From: Ignavibacteria bacterium
GTDB taxonomy: Bacteria; Bacteroidota; Ignavibacteria; Kapaibacteriales; UBA2268
Assembly (NCBI GenBank): GCA_026416955.1
Contig: JAOAEE010000025.1
Span: 1 to 46,437, forward strand
Direction of reading: 5' to 3'
DNA length: 46,437 nt
Shown: one piece after another, positions 9,349-18,055 of the stretch
Layout: every line of letters begins with the position of its first letter
Position numbering within the stretch: position 1 is the stretch's first letter
Translations under genes and position numbers: made by a program
Notes under the pieces: model-generated
Database searches by the model: none
Seen by the model: the letters and a program-made list of their open reading frames with translations, nothing else
What the model was told of the DNA's origin: nothing

Positions 9349-9762
9349 ATGAATATTGTGATGAACTTGCTTTTTTTGGTAAATGGTAATTCGAGCAATA
9401 TCTTCAAGGCACATAACCTTAATCCCGAAGTATTTGAAATTGTTAAAATTGACGAAAAAGTACTTGCCAAACCCAGGAGTATTTTGGAATACACTCGGAA
9501 GAAGTTCGAAAGCATATATTTCGGTTGCATTTCTATCGATTTTCAGCGTTTCATTCCTTTTATGCTTATATACATTCTCCTTTCCAAATGCAAAAAAGGT
9601 GGAGTAATCGACGAAGATGGCAAAAAGGTAAGGTTTTCTATACCCAAGACCTTATTTTTTACAATTCCTATGTTAATTTTTGAGTTTATAGCAAGTATAT
9701 TCATAGTAATTTTTTCTTATGTATACTACTTTGTATGGTGGAAATTCAAAACGAAAAATTAA
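9349..9762 (+). CDS. Small hypothetical membrane protein (137 aa)
   Basis: Unrecognised. The first two thirds are soluble and mixed; one long hydrophobic stretch near residues 104-131 (TLFFTIPMLIFEFIASIFIV onward) forms one or two C-terminal membrane helices ending in the basic WWKFKTKN. Another weakly hydrophobic patch lies at about 68-80. The last 28 bases overlap the GT4 gene downstream, which suggests coupled translation and a shared job in glycoconjugate synthesis. The start could be the ATG at 9349 or at 9361. A TACTTTTG at 9299-9306 resembles a Bacteroidota -7 element, but I found no matching -33 TTTG. Existence as a gene rests on the overlap arrangement and normal codon use. Confidence 0.6.
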   Translation: MNIVMNLLFLVNGNSSNIFKAHNLNPEVFEIVKIDEKVLAKPRSILEYTRKKFESIYFGCISIDFQRFIPFMLIYILLSKCKKGGVIDEDGKKVRFSIPKTLFFTIPMLIFEFIASIFIVIFSYVYYFVWWKFKTKN

Positions 9763-10943
9763 GAATTGCCTTCTGGCGAATCGACTATGCTGGAGCCTTA
9801 GTTGACGCTGGCATTAATAGCACAATAAGAGGCTTAATTACAGAATTAGTAAAAAGCGGGCACAAGGTTTTCCATATTTCTGGGAGTAGGGCAAAATTGC
9901 CAAACGAAGTCGAATCTTTCCACATTCCTTTTAGCAAAATTTTTAGAAACTTTCCAGAAGTGTTTTCTTTTCCATACCAATTCAAATCGGTTTCTTTGGG
10001 GAAAAGGATAATAAAAAATCTCGAACCTATAAATTTTATTTACCAAGTTATCCACGACTTTAATTTTTCTGGTGCCGTCGTAAGAAAGAACCTTGGTATC
10101 CCCTTGTTTCTTCAAGCCGATGGAATTCAAGTTTGGGTCAAACAAAACTGGGGCAAACTTTATTTCAAGTCCCTACTTCGATGGGCAGAAGAAATTCAAT
10201 GGTCGTTTGCCGATAAGATTTTTACTTTCTCCTCGCAATTAAGGGAGCAGTTGAAATCCTACGGAGTACCAGAAACAAAAATCGTAATCAATCCTTGCGG
10301 TTTCAACCCCGAGGTTTTCCATCCAAACATTGATTGCAAGGAAATCATAAATCAACTTAACATTGCAAACAAATTTGTTGTCGGATTTTCGGGCACTTTC
10401 GGATATTACCACGGAATTTCCTTCCTTGCTAAGTCGATTAAAATGGTTGCAAAGGCAATTCCAAATGTAGTATTTCTATTTGTAGGCGATGGTTCCTATC
10501 GGGCACAATTAGATGAAATCATTAAGCAAGATAATGTTGAAAAATTTACAATTATCACTGGTTTCGTACCTTTCGAAGATGTCCCGAAGTATCTTTCTTG
10601 CTGCGATGTTTTAGTTTCCCCTTGTATCAACAACGACGATGGAACAGAATTCTTCAATAGCCCATTGAAAAATTTCGAGTATATGGGACTAAGAAAACCA
10701 ATAATCGCTACTGCTGTTGGTCAACAAAAGGAGATTTTTAAACATCGTTGGAGTGCTCTATTAGTCGAAGAACGCAACCCAGAAGCAATTGCAGAAGCGA
10801 TTATCGAACTTTACAACAATCCCGACCTATCTGCAACCATTGCAATCAATGCATTCAACGAGGGAATTTCGAAACATACTTGGCGACATAGAGCGGAAAA
10901 TTTGTTAAATTCTTACTTCGAATTAATCAATTCTAAAATATAA
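9735..10943 (+). CDS. Glycosyltransferase family 4 protein (402 aa)
   Basis: GT-B fold retaining glycosyltransferase. The N-terminal half starts LRIAFWRIDYAGALVDAGIN with the glycine-rich acceptor-side loop. The C-terminal half has the donor-binding features FVVGFSGTFGYYHGISFL, VFLFVGDGSYR, ITGFVPFEDVPKYLSCCDVLVSP and a Glu-containing NSPLKNFEYMGLRKPIIAT, equivalent to the E-x7-E region of GT4 enzymes. No membrane segment, so it is cytoplasmic. It starts inside the preceding small membrane protein gene and is followed 43 bases later by a radical SAM gene; the three may build or modify a surface or lipid-linked glycan. The sugar donor and acceptor cannot be read from sequence. Confidence 0.85.
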   Translation: MVEIQNEKLRIAFWRIDYAGALVDAGINSTIRGLITELVKSGHKVFHISGSRAKLPNEVESFHIPFSKIFRNFPEVFSFPYQFKSVSLGKRIIKNLEPINFIYQVIHDFNFSGAVVRKNLGIPLFLQADGIQVWVKQNWGKLYFKSLLRWAEEIQWSFADKIFTFSSQLREQLKSYGVPETKIVINPCGFNPEVFHPNIDCKEIINQLNIANKFVVGFSGTFGYYHGISFLAKSIKMVAKAIPNVVFLFVGDGSYRAQLDEIIKQDNVEKFTIITGFVPFEDVPKYLSCCDVLVSPCINNDDGTEFFNSPLKNFEYMGLRKPIIATAVGQQKEIFKHRWSALLVEERNPEAIAEAIIELYNNPDLSATIAINAFNEGISKHTWRHRAENLLNSYFELINSKI

Positions 10944-10986
10944 CTACATATTTTGCGTAATTTATCTTACAAGATTTGGAGGAACT

Positions 10987-12261
10987 ATGGATTTAGGTTT
11001 TTCTCCACAAAATCTCTTTCGTTTACCTTGGAACCTTGCCGACAATGCTATTTCTTGGTTAGAACCTACTTATGCTTGCAATTTATACTGTGATGGTTGC
11101 TATCGGGAAAATCGAAAAGCATCGCACAAGTCTCTCGAAGAAATTAGTCGCGAATTGGATTTATTCGCTCGCCTTCGTAAATCGGATAGTATTTCAATCG
11201 CTGGGGGCGACCCTCTTGTCCACCCACAAATTGTTGAAATTGTTCGTATGATAAGAAAGAAAGGGTGGAAACCCGTCATCAACACCAATGGTCAAGCTCT
11301 TACCAAAGAATTACTCCTCAAATTAAAAGAGGCTGGTGTTTGGGGCTTTACTTTTCATATTGATAGCTACCAAAACCGTCCTCATTGGAAAGGGAAAAAT
11401 GAATTGGAATTGAACGAGTTGCGTCTTTATTACGCAAAAATGCTCGCAGAAGTTGGTGGTATTACTTGCTCCTTCAACGCTACTGTCTATCCCGAAACGA
11501 TTAGATATGTTCCCGAACTTGTTCGTTGGGCACAAGAACATATCGATATCGTCCACATTATGGTCTTTATAATTTATAGAATCGCAACTCTCGATGGCTT
11601 GTACGATTACTACATTGGCAATCAAAAAGTAAATTTCGACAATATTACTTATGTCCGCGAAACAGAAACTCGCCGCACAGATGTCAAATCCGAAGAACTT
11701 GTTGCCGAAATTAGGAAAATTTATCCCGACTTTATGCCTTGTGCTTTTTTAAATGGAACACATCTTCCCGATTCCTACAAATGGCTGCTTACGGGAAGGC
11801 TTGGGAATCGACACCAAATTTTTGGCTACGTTGGTCCAAAATTTATGGAACTTGTCCAAAATGTAAATCATTTTGTTACTGGAACTTACCTTGCATATTC
11901 AAATCCAAAAGCACAACGAAGAGGTTTGTTGTATTTCCTTCTTGCTCCTTTCGACAAAGGCGTAAGGCAAGCAGCAAAGAACTATTTTAAATCACTTTTT
12001 AGTAATCCAAAAGCCTTTTTCAGCAAAGTTCATTATCAGTCAATTATGATTATCCAACCAATCGATATTTTACCAGACGGCGAGACAAATATGTGCGATG
12101 GGTGCCCAGACATCACTGTTTGGAAGGACCGTTTCGTTTGGTCTTGTCGGATGGAAGAGCAATTGAAATGGGGTCAGCAAGCGCGAGTTGTACCAAAAAA
12201 TTTAGAATTTTCTATTTTTGGGGACAATTCTTTTCAAAACCAAGCCAATACAGTTAAATGA
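10987..12261 (+). CDS. Radical SAM protein with extra C-terminal Cys cluster (424 aa)
   Basis: The canonical 4Fe-4S/SAM motif CNLYCDGC (Cys31, Cys35, Cys38) is followed by AGGDP at 72-76, a variant of the SAM-binding GGEP motif, and by TNGQ strands of the partial TIM barrel. A second Cys group near the C-terminus, Cys370, Cys373 and Cys387 in MCDGCPDITVW...SC, could hold an auxiliary cluster as in SPASM/twitch enzymes, or zinc. GGAGG lies 4 bases before the ATG. The SW-x-EPTYACN opening recalls radical SAM enzymes acting on lipids or peptides, but the substrate cannot be assigned. It ends the plus-strand block, 45 bases before a hairpin. Confidence 0.85.
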   Translation: MDLGFSPQNLFRLPWNLADNAISWLEPTYACNLYCDGCYRENRKASHKSLEEISRELDLFARLRKSDSISIAGGDPLVHPQIVEIVRMIRKKGWKPVINTNGQALTKELLLKLKEAGVWGFTFHIDSYQNRPHWKGKNELELNELRLYYAKMLAEVGGITCSFNATVYPETIRYVPELVRWAQEHIDIVHIMVFIIYRIATLDGLYDYYIGNQKVNFDNITYVRETETRRTDVKSEELVAEIRKIYPDFMPCAFLNGTHLPDSYKWLLTGRLGNRHQIFGYVGPKFMELVQNVNHFVTGTYLAYSNPKAQRRGLLYFLLAPFDKGVRQAAKNYFKSLFSNPKAFFSKVHYQSIMIIQPIDILPDGETNMCDGCPDITVWKDRFVWSCRMEEQLKWGQQARVVPKNLEFSIFGDNSFQNQANTVK

Positions 12262-12305
12262 GATAATTTTTATTTTCTTTTTTTACAATTTGAAATTTTC
12301 GTTAA

Positions 12306-12331
12306 CCACAAAATCGACAGCTATTTTGTGG
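12306..12331 (+). terminator. Hairpin after the radical SAM gene, possible terminator
   Basis: A perfect 9-bp stem, CCACAAAAT paired with ATTTTGTGG, around an 8-base loop. It lies 45 bases after the radical SAM stop in the gap between convergent genes. The stem is AT-rich and a T-run (ATTTTTTC) begins only about 9 bases further on, so it is an imperfect intrinsic terminator for plus-strand transcription. The minus strand lacks a T-run after the stem. Confidence 0.4.
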
Positions 12332-12468
12332 GACTTATTAATTTTTTCATTAGACAATTACTTTATCTTACTCCTTACGGTAGTTAATACTAATCTTGCA
12401 ATGTTGCACAAGGATTAAGAATAATATTGAATTTGCAAAAAATACTTTCAAAAACACTAAGTATCTTA

Positions 12469-14958
12469 TTAATTTGAATGAAAAACAATAAAACTTTTAA
12501 AAATATTGCCAATTTTTACAAAAAATATTCCCGAATTAAAGTTTGAAACATCGATATGTATTTGTTCGGTATTGTTACCTTTTAAACAAAAAATTTCATT
12601 CCCCAATACATCAAATATTGAAACATCGCGATTTAAGGATTCGTCCATTTTCCCTTTAAAGGAAATTTTAACAAAGTCTTGGCAAGGATTAGGATGAATA
12701 GAAATATTTTCCTTACCCTCCGGAGTATAAATCGAAGATGTTTTTCTAAGAAACCAAGGGGTAGCCGTTTCGTCTGTGCTAAAGAACTTTAACAAAAGAT
12801 TTGCAACCTTCAACCTTCCTTTATCCGATGGATGTGTACCGTCGGAACCAAAGTCGTCTCGTTCCCATATTAAGCCATCGGACCTTGGGGTTGTCCCTTT
12901 TGCCCAAAGGTATGGTCCCCAAGCAAGCCAAGGAGCCTTGGTTTCTTTCCCTTTGTATGATAGCAATGTGTCGCCATTTATTTGGTCTTCGATAAGCCAT
13001 TTGACAGAAAAACCAGTCTCGTAAGCATATGGTTCTGGGTTTAAAGTAGTGGTTGCATAACCGCCATACGTTCTGCTCGAAATGTAAGTCAACTTGATAT
13101 TTGGAAATTTTTGTTTTAAAATTTGAACTATCTTTTTGAGTTGTTCTTTTAAAATTAATGCGTGTTCTGGAAAATCTTCTTTTGGATTTGCATTAGCCTC
13201 CTTCAACCAAACTACCTGAACTTGCTTTTCGGAAACACCAGCAGTAGCAAGACGTTGTTTTACTACATTCCAAAAATTGGCGTCTGGATTGGAAATAATG
13301 CTTGCAGTTTGGCCACCTTGCGCACCATCGACTATCGTTAGATAGGGATTTTTTAAAGAAAAGGTATCGGCAATTCTTTTGAAAACTTGAAATTCTTGGG
13401 TGCAATTCGACATACCAATTGAAAGGAGAACTATTTTCCCATTAGGACTTGGATTGCCCATTGTATCTAATGGGATTATTGATTGAGCTAAATTAATTCC
13501 ATCCATATTGTGTTTAATAGGCCTTTGATTAATACCATTTGGATAAAGTCCCCCTTCGAAACCTTTCCATTTATCCAAACCGAGTTCTGTTAATGGAATA
13601 GTGTCTTGTTTAGTTATTTTTATCCGCTTTAAATGAACGTACTTGGATTTTTTTAGTTCTTCTATATATTTGTTCAAAATATACTGATTGTTTTGTATTC
13701 TTGCATCACCCCAGTTTGGATAGGCACTTTCGGGCCACTTTGCATTAATATAATTAAACCCTTTTATTTCTATATGCTTATCGATTAATTCGAAAAACTT
13801 TTCAAACCAATTTTTCCAGTCTTCCACTCCATCGAGAGAGTCCGGGCTAATATTTATTCCTTTTGCGGTTGTTTCATTAATATAAACTGGCTTCCCTTTC
13901 TCTCTTGCAAAAGCAAGGAAGCGTTCGGTCTTCCCTTTTTTGGTGATACCTCTTCTATCGTAATTAGGTAACATCTGGTCGAAATGATTCACATCAAATA
14001 CATCCAATCCAAACCAATCAACATATTCGTCGCCGGGATACCATCTTGCTCCCCGGGAATCCACAGAATCAAAATCATTGGGCGCATCGGGTTCGTAGCA
14101 CCAAACTGTTGCTATTGAATCCCGAAACCCTCTTTCACGATATTTATCAACTATTTTCTTGAACATCTTTACATAATAATAAGGATGGTATCCACCTCCG
14201 TTCCAACCCGGTCCCGCACCATTAAATTCACCCCCAATACGAAGAAACATACTTTTGCCATAATCCTTGCAAATAGTAATAATACTGTCGATTATCCTAT
14301 CGTAAATATTCGATACTGCAATAATACTGTCTGTTGAAACATCTTTGCCTATAAAAAACAAACTTAACTCGGGAATAAAGCCAATCGAATCGGCATTCTT
14401 GAAAAATTGTTTTAACCCTTTTAATCCATTTTCCGGTCCTCTTTCCCCGGGGATTGTCATAAAATAACTTCTTACCGCTGGGTGGATTGTACTATCTTTT
14501 AGCGCTTTAAGATATGGACCTAATGGGTCGCTACCACTTTCATATGTCATTAGGCAAGCTCCGTGGTAGACTTTCCCATCCTCTGGTTCTAATAATGATA
14601 AATTCGATTTTTCTTTATTCACTTTTTTGATTTTTATTGGTTCTCTTACCAAATTCTTTTTAAATCCCCAGCCACATTTTGAATGATTATCCATATTCCG
14701 CATAAAATACAAATAAGCTACCGAATCTGTTATTGTAAAACTTATGTCAGAGACAAGAGCTATACTATCTTCTGTTCTAATTGCGTGGGCATATACATCG
14801 GGCAAATCATATTCAACACAGCGGTCAGTATCGTAATTAAAAACTACTTCCTCTTTCCCTAATTCAAATTCAATTGCACCAGTCCACTTTTGGGAAAAAA
14901 TTGGAGTTGAAACAATAAAGATAATAAGTAAAAAATAATAGTAAAAATAACTTCCCAT
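12469..14958 (-). CDS. T9SS-secreted GH26-like/SGNH-domain fusion protein (829 aa)
   Basis: Signal peptide GSYFYYYFLLIIFIVSTPIFSQ, then a TIM-barrel-like region resembling GH26 beta-mannanases: FLRIGGEFNG near residue 245, matching the acid/base Glu context, WYPGDEYVDWFGLDVFD, and VYINETTAKG near 360, matching the nucleophile Glu. A second module starts near 509 (ILLSIGMSNC), has GAQGGQ, and ends SDGTHPSDKGR near 706, the Asp/His block of SGNH/GDSL esterases. The last 75 residues (ISIHPNPCQDFVKI to SFIVF) are a type A T9SS sorting domain. It is probably a secreted or surface-attached enzyme that cuts and deacylates an acetylated polysaccharide. I chose the ATG at 14958 because the longer reading starts at a TTG. 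It follows ispG by 52 bases. Confidence 0.75.
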   Translation of the reverse strand: MGSYFYYYFLLIIFIVSTPIFSQKWTGAIEFELGKEEVVFNYDTDRCVEYDLPDVYAHAIRTEDSIALVSDISFTITDSVAYLYFMRNMDNHSKCGWGFKKNLVREPIKIKKVNKEKSNLSLLEPEDGKVYHGACLMTYESGSDPLGPYLKALKDSTIHPAVRSYFMTIPGERGPENGLKGLKQFFKNADSIGFIPELSLFFIGKDVSTDSIIAVSNIYDRIIDSIITICKDYGKSMFLRIGGEFNGAGPGWNGGGYHPYYYVKMFKKIVDKYRERGFRDSIATVWCYEPDAPNDFDSVDSRGARWYPGDEYVDWFGLDVFDVNHFDQMLPNYDRRGITKKGKTERFLAFAREKGKPVYINETTAKGINISPDSLDGVEDWKNWFEKFFELIDKHIEIKGFNYINAKWPESAYPNWGDARIQNNQYILNKYIEELKKSKYVHLKRIKITKQDTIPLTELGLDKWKGFEGGLYPNGINQRPIKHNMDGINLAQSIIPLDTMGNPSPNGKIVLLSIGMSNCTQEFQVFKRIADTFSLKNPYLTIVDGAQGGQTASIISNPDANFWNVVKQRLATAGVSEKQVQVVWLKEANANPKEDFPEHALILKEQLKKIVQILKQKFPNIKLTYISSRTYGGYATTTLNPEPYAYETGFSVKWLIEDQINGDTLLSYKGKETKAPWLAWGPYLWAKGTTPRSDGLIWERDDFGSDGTHPSDKGRLKVANLLLKFFSTDETATPWFLRKTSSIYTPEGKENISIHPNPCQDFVKISFKGKMDESLNRDVSIFDVLGNEIFCLKGNNTEQIHIDVSNFNSGIFFVKIGNIFKSFIVFHSN

Positions 14959-15010
14959 TGTGTAAATTCCATTTACAAATGGCAAAATTATTAAACAAAT
15001 AGTTTGATTT

Positions 15011-16093
15011 TTAGCTTTTAGGATTTTCCTTTACTTCGAAATCTATTACTGCTTGGTAGACAGCGTCGACAATCTCTTCTTCTTTCACTTTGCGAACTAT
15101 TTCGCCATTAATGAAAAGCAATCCACCACCTTTGCCGGCTGCAATTCCAATATCGGCTTCTTTTGCCTCGCCCGGTCCATTGACCGAACATCCAAGGATA
15201 GACACTTTTACTGGTTTTCGTATGTTCTTTAATTTCTTTTCCAGCTCCTCTGTGATTTTAAACAAATCCACATCCAATCTTCCGCAAGTTGGACAAGAAA
15301 TTAACTCCACAGTCCTTTGTGCAAGCCCCAACGAACGAAGTATCTCTTTCCCAACCTCAACTTCCTTTTCGGGTGGTGCCGTTAACGATACGCGTATTGT
15401 GTCGCCAATTCCTTCGGCAAGCAATGTCCCAATTCCAACCGCAGACTTAATCGTTCCGACACTTTCTCGCCCAGCCTCGGTTACTCCTAAATGCAACGGA
15501 AAATCTGTCTCTTGTGCAATCAATCTATAGGCTTCTATCATTAAAGCCACATTTGTACTCTTGACCGAAATAACAATATCCTCGAAACCCAGTTCGGTGC
15601 AATATTGAACGTGTCGCATTGCACTTTCGAACAATGCCTCGGCCGTTGGATATGAATGCTTCTCCAAAATGTCCTTTTCAAGTGAACCACTGTTAACTCC
15701 AATTCTAATAGGAATTTTTCGCTTCTTAGCAGCCTCGATAACTTCTTTAATTCTATCCTTCGACCCGATGTTCCCCGGGTTAATCCGCACTTTTGCTACC
15801 CCAGCTTCTATCGCTGCCAGAGCAAAAATGTGGTTAAAATGTATATCCGCAACAATTGGTACATCCACCCGACGAACGATTTCCCTAATTGCCTCCGCCG
15901 CTTGTTTGTCGTTGACTGTTACGCGAACAATGTCTGCACCAGCCTCTTGGCAACTTTTTATTTGTGCAACTGTTGCCTCTACATCTGCTGTCTTGGTCTT
16001 CGTCATCGTCTGGACTGAAATCGGAGCACCCCCACCAACTGGTATGCCCCCAACATATACTTGGCGCGAAATTCTTCTTTTATATTTAACCAT
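15011..16093 (-). CDS. ispG: 4-hydroxy-3-methylbut-2-enyl-diphosphate synthase IspG/GcpE (360 aa)
   Basis: Penultimate enzyme of the MEP isoprenoid pathway; it reductively converts MEcPP to HMBPP with a 4Fe-4S cluster. The N-terminal TIM barrel carries VGGIPVGGGAPISVQTMTKT and VADIHFN, and the C-terminal reductase-like domain carries cluster ligands Cys267 and Cys270 (SCPTCGR), Cys302 (GCSVNGPGE) and Glu309. The 360-residue length is the short form, lacking the large insertion seen in plants and in many Bacteroidetes. Its product feeds polyprenyl synthesis, relevant to the UbiA-family enzyme elsewhere in the window. It lies 24 bases after the rhomboid gene on the same strand. Confidence 0.97.
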   Translation of the reverse strand: MVKYKRRISRQVYVGGIPVGGGAPISVQTMTKTKTADVEATVAQIKSCQEAGADIVRVTVNDKQAAEAIREIVRRVDVPIVADIHFNHIFALAAIEAGVAKVRINPGNIGSKDRIKEVIEAAKKRKIPIRIGVNSGSLEKDILEKHSYPTAEALFESAMRHVQYCTELGFEDIVISVKSTNVALMIEAYRLIAQETDFPLHLGVTEAGRESVGTIKSAVGIGTLLAEGIGDTIRVSLTAPPEKEVEVGKEILRSLGLAQRTVELISCPTCGRLDVDLFKITEELEKKLKNIRKPVKVSILGCSVNGPGEAKEADIGIAAGKGGGLLFINGEIVRKVKEEEIVDAVYQAVIDFEVKENPKS

Positions 16094-16117
16094 CGCTTAG
16101 ATTACTTGTGAAACAAA

Positions 16118-17068
16118 TTACAATCTTTTACTCAATTCAAGAAGTATTCTCTTCTCTTTTTCCGTTAGACTTTGATAACCTCTTTCTGCAATTTTGTCCA
16201 AAATTCTATCTATCATCTCTTGGGTTATCTCTTCTCCATCATAAGTCAAATAACTTTTTCGAGTTTCCTTTTTGGGTGTATCTATGATTTCATAATACTC
16301 TGGCTCTTCTTCATCATAATATGAACTTACGGGCTTTCTTCTTTTAAAAATAGACGAAGGTCTATAAGTATCGTATACATCATAAGCGGAACCACCAGTA
16401 AGTCGGTTAATTAACCTATACAAACCGATTTGGTCGCCAAACCTATATAGAATGAAACCAGTAAATGCACCGCCTAAGTGTGCTATATGGGCAACATTGC
16501 CCGCTGAACCAGTTATTCCTAAAAGAAATGCTAAGCCAGCATAGAGTATTACAAAAAATTTCGCTGGTATTGGAATGAAAATTGGGAACATAAATACTGG
16601 GCGGTTCGGAAAAGTAAAGCCAAAAGCAGTCAATACTCCAAAAACAGAACCCGATGCTCCAATCGTTGGTAATGGCTCGGAAAATATTGGTGCAATGAAT
16701 AGTTGGAACAATCCAGCTCCAACCCCCGAGAGCAAATAAAACGAAAGAAACTTTCTGCTTCCCCAAATAGATTCAAGTTCTACTCCAAACATCCAAAGCG
16801 CAAAAAGATTAAAAAACAAATGCCATATTCCCCCGTGGATAAATTGATATGTTATCAATTGCCATATATAAAAGTTCCCACTTTCTATCGGTTGTAGATA
16901 AAAGTATTTGGCAAAAAAAACTGAAAGCGGTACATTTTCTATATGATATATCCCAAGAAAGAATGCATCGAACAAAAACACAACAACGTTGATTATCAAC
17001 AACGACTTTATTACTGGTGGGAAAAACGAAAATCCACCAAATCCATTTCTAACAAATTGTTTATTCAT
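16118..17068 (-). CDS. Rhomboid-family intramembrane serine protease (316 aa)
   Basis: Six-helix rhomboid core. FIHGGIWHLFFNLFALWMFG gives the conserved HxxxN oxyanion region, GASGS at 137-141 supplies the catalytic Ser139, and HIAHLGGAFTGF supplies the catalytic His197. The last 90 or so residues are a soluble cytoplasmic tail rich in Tyr, Glu and Lys, with YDVYDTYRPSS, SYYDEEEPEYYE and a helical end; tails of this kind occur in rhomboids of this phylum and may recruit substrates or regulators. It cleaves membrane proteins within their helices; substrates are unknown. It follows the 130-aa hypothetical gene by 49 bases and precedes ispG by 24. Confidence 0.93.
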   Translation of the reverse strand: MNKQFVRNGFGGFSFFPPVIKSLLIINVVVFLFDAFFLGIYHIENVPLSVFFAKYFYLQPIESGNFYIWQLITYQFIHGGIWHLFFNLFALWMFGVELESIWGSRKFLSFYLLSGVGAGLFQLFIAPIFSEPLPTIGASGSVFGVLTAFGFTFPNRPVFMFPIFIPIPAKFFVILYAGLAFLLGITGSAGNVAHIAHLGGAFTGFILYRFGDQIGLYRLINRLTGGSAYDVYDTYRPSSIFKRRKPVSSYYDEEEPEYYEIIDTPKKETRKSYLTYDGEEITQEMIDRILDKIAERGYQSLTEKEKRILLELSKRL

Positions 17069-17117
17069 AAAGCACCAAAATATTCAGTAAAGACGCAAAA
17101 TATCAAATAAAATTGAC

Positions 17118-17510
17118 TTAATTTAAATAAAACTTGTAGAAATCGAAAGGTTCCAAGGATTTCTTTATGTAGGTATAAATTTTTTCCCAAACATCAAGAA
17201 ATTCATTCCAATATTGCAAAAACTTTTCTCGGTCTTTATCGAAGTTTTTCCAAGCCTCTATCAATTTCGTCAATGTTTCTTCGAACGAAACAAGTAGGTC
17301 GAAATCCAAAGATGCATTCTTCTTTACTTTGAAATAAAGTGGTAAATACCCCGAAACTTGATGCAGAAACATTAGAACAAGGGTAACACTGATAAACAAA
17401 CTGGAATGTTTCTCCTCTTCTTCATACAATTTTTGTATGATTTCATCCGAACGCTGTATAATGTTGTTTATCAACTCAAATTGTTTCTTATCGTCGATTA
17501 TGTGCTTCAT
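17118..17510 (-). CDS. Hypothetical helical protein (130 aa)
   Basis: Unrecognised. Predicted to be largely alpha-helical, with many Glu, Lys and aromatic residues and a mildly hydrophobic segment near residues 38-60 (LFISVTLVLMFLHQVSGYL) that could be buried or membrane-associated. No motif or cysteine pattern is seen. It is the first gene of the minus-strand group leading into the rhomboid and ispG genes, and the 545-base noncoding stretch lies upstream of it. Codon use, including TTC before GA-codons, matches its neighbours, which supports it as a real gene. Confidence 0.6.
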   Translation of the reverse strand: MKHIIDDKKQFELINNIIQRSDEIIQKLYEEEEKHSSLFISVTLVLMFLHQVSGYLPLYFKVKKNASLDFDLLVSFEETLTKLIEAWKNFDKDREKFLQYWNEFLDVWEKIYTYIKKSLEPFDFYKFYLN

Positions 17511-17681
17511 AAACCACCAAACTCAAAATATATAAGAATAACTATTTAACATTTTATTTTAAAAAGCAAATTCTATGCCTTTCTTTTTTTGAATATACTA
17601 TTTTTCAATCCACCTCTTCAAATGGACTTAGCACCCCCTTAAGTATTACAAAAGCACGGATGGTCTTGCTACTTCGAATTA

Positions 17682-17864
17682 TTGTGTGCGTTTATACACT
17701 TGTTGATTGTTTATTGCAAAAGGGAATTGTTGCGTCCTTTCGTTCCATCATTTTGGAATTTCTGGGTCAACAGCACGTATTATCCCCTTTGCATATTCCA
17801 GAAAGTAATCATCGAAATCGTTGTAAATGTTGCCAATTTGTACTTGTCAATCTGGCAGACTAAT
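17682..17864 (-). pseudogene. Possible decayed gene fragment
   Basis: On the minus strand, 61 codons run between a TAG (17865-17867) and a TAA (17679-17681), broken by two in-frame TGAs (17847-17849 and 17748-17750). Between the breaks the translation is protein-like, for example QIGNIYNDFDDYFLEYAKG and IIRAVDPEIPK, then WNERTQQFPFAIN after the second TGA. Both TGAs sit where Trp (TGG) would fit, as expected of a decaying gene. TGA is a true stop elsewhere in this genome (lspA, trxB, the NSS symporter), so recoding is unlikely. Family not recognised. Confidence 0.3.
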
Positions 17865-18020
17865 CTACGAGCGAAAATGCCAAAAGTACAAAAATCAAGT
17901 GAAAGCAAACGAAAGAAAAAAATTTTGGTTATTGCTCTTCTTTCGGGAGAAAAACAAGAAACGAGACTTATCCCTTGGGTTTCATTAACACACATAATAT
18001 CACAGCAAAATTAAGTTAAG

Positions 18021-18035
18021 AATTATTAATTTTGC
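18021..18035 (+). promoter_or_regulatory. Probable -7 promoter element of pyrB
   Basis: AATTATTAATTTTGC contains TAATTTTG (18027-18034), matching the Bacteroidota sigma-A -7 consensus TAnnTTTG, and is identical over 15 bases to the element ahead of ileS (30679-30693). No clear TTTG lies 17-23 bases upstream, so the -33 part is weak. The TTG at 18032 lies inside this element, which argues that pyrB starts at the ATG at 18056. Confidence 0.45.
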
Positions 18036-18055
18036 AAGAATTTATTAAGGAAAAT

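Larger units (their letters stand above)
17511..18055. other. 545-base region between divergent genes, no intact gene
   Basis: Lies between the hypothetical gene on the minus strand and pyrB on the plus strand. The promoter-like element for pyrB is at its right end. The middle (17682-17864) looks like the remains of a minus-strand gene. Plus-strand open frames here (for example 17682-18014) have protein composition unlike real genes of this genome. I see no RNase P, tmRNA or SRP RNA signature and no tRNA. Confidence 0.6.

Noticed and set aside
14969-14982. Palindrome CCATTTACAAATGG just upstream of the GH26-like gene
   Set aside because: Could be an operator or leader hairpin, but it is short, AT-rich and single-copy, so I do not claim a function.
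17682-18014. 110-codon plus-strand open frame before pyrB
   Set aside because: No sensible start signal or composition, and it runs opposite the more protein-like decayed fragment.
18032-18055. TTG start for pyrB
   Set aside because: Overlaps a promoter -7 element and adds an N-terminal extension; the ATG at 18056 has a better upstream context.
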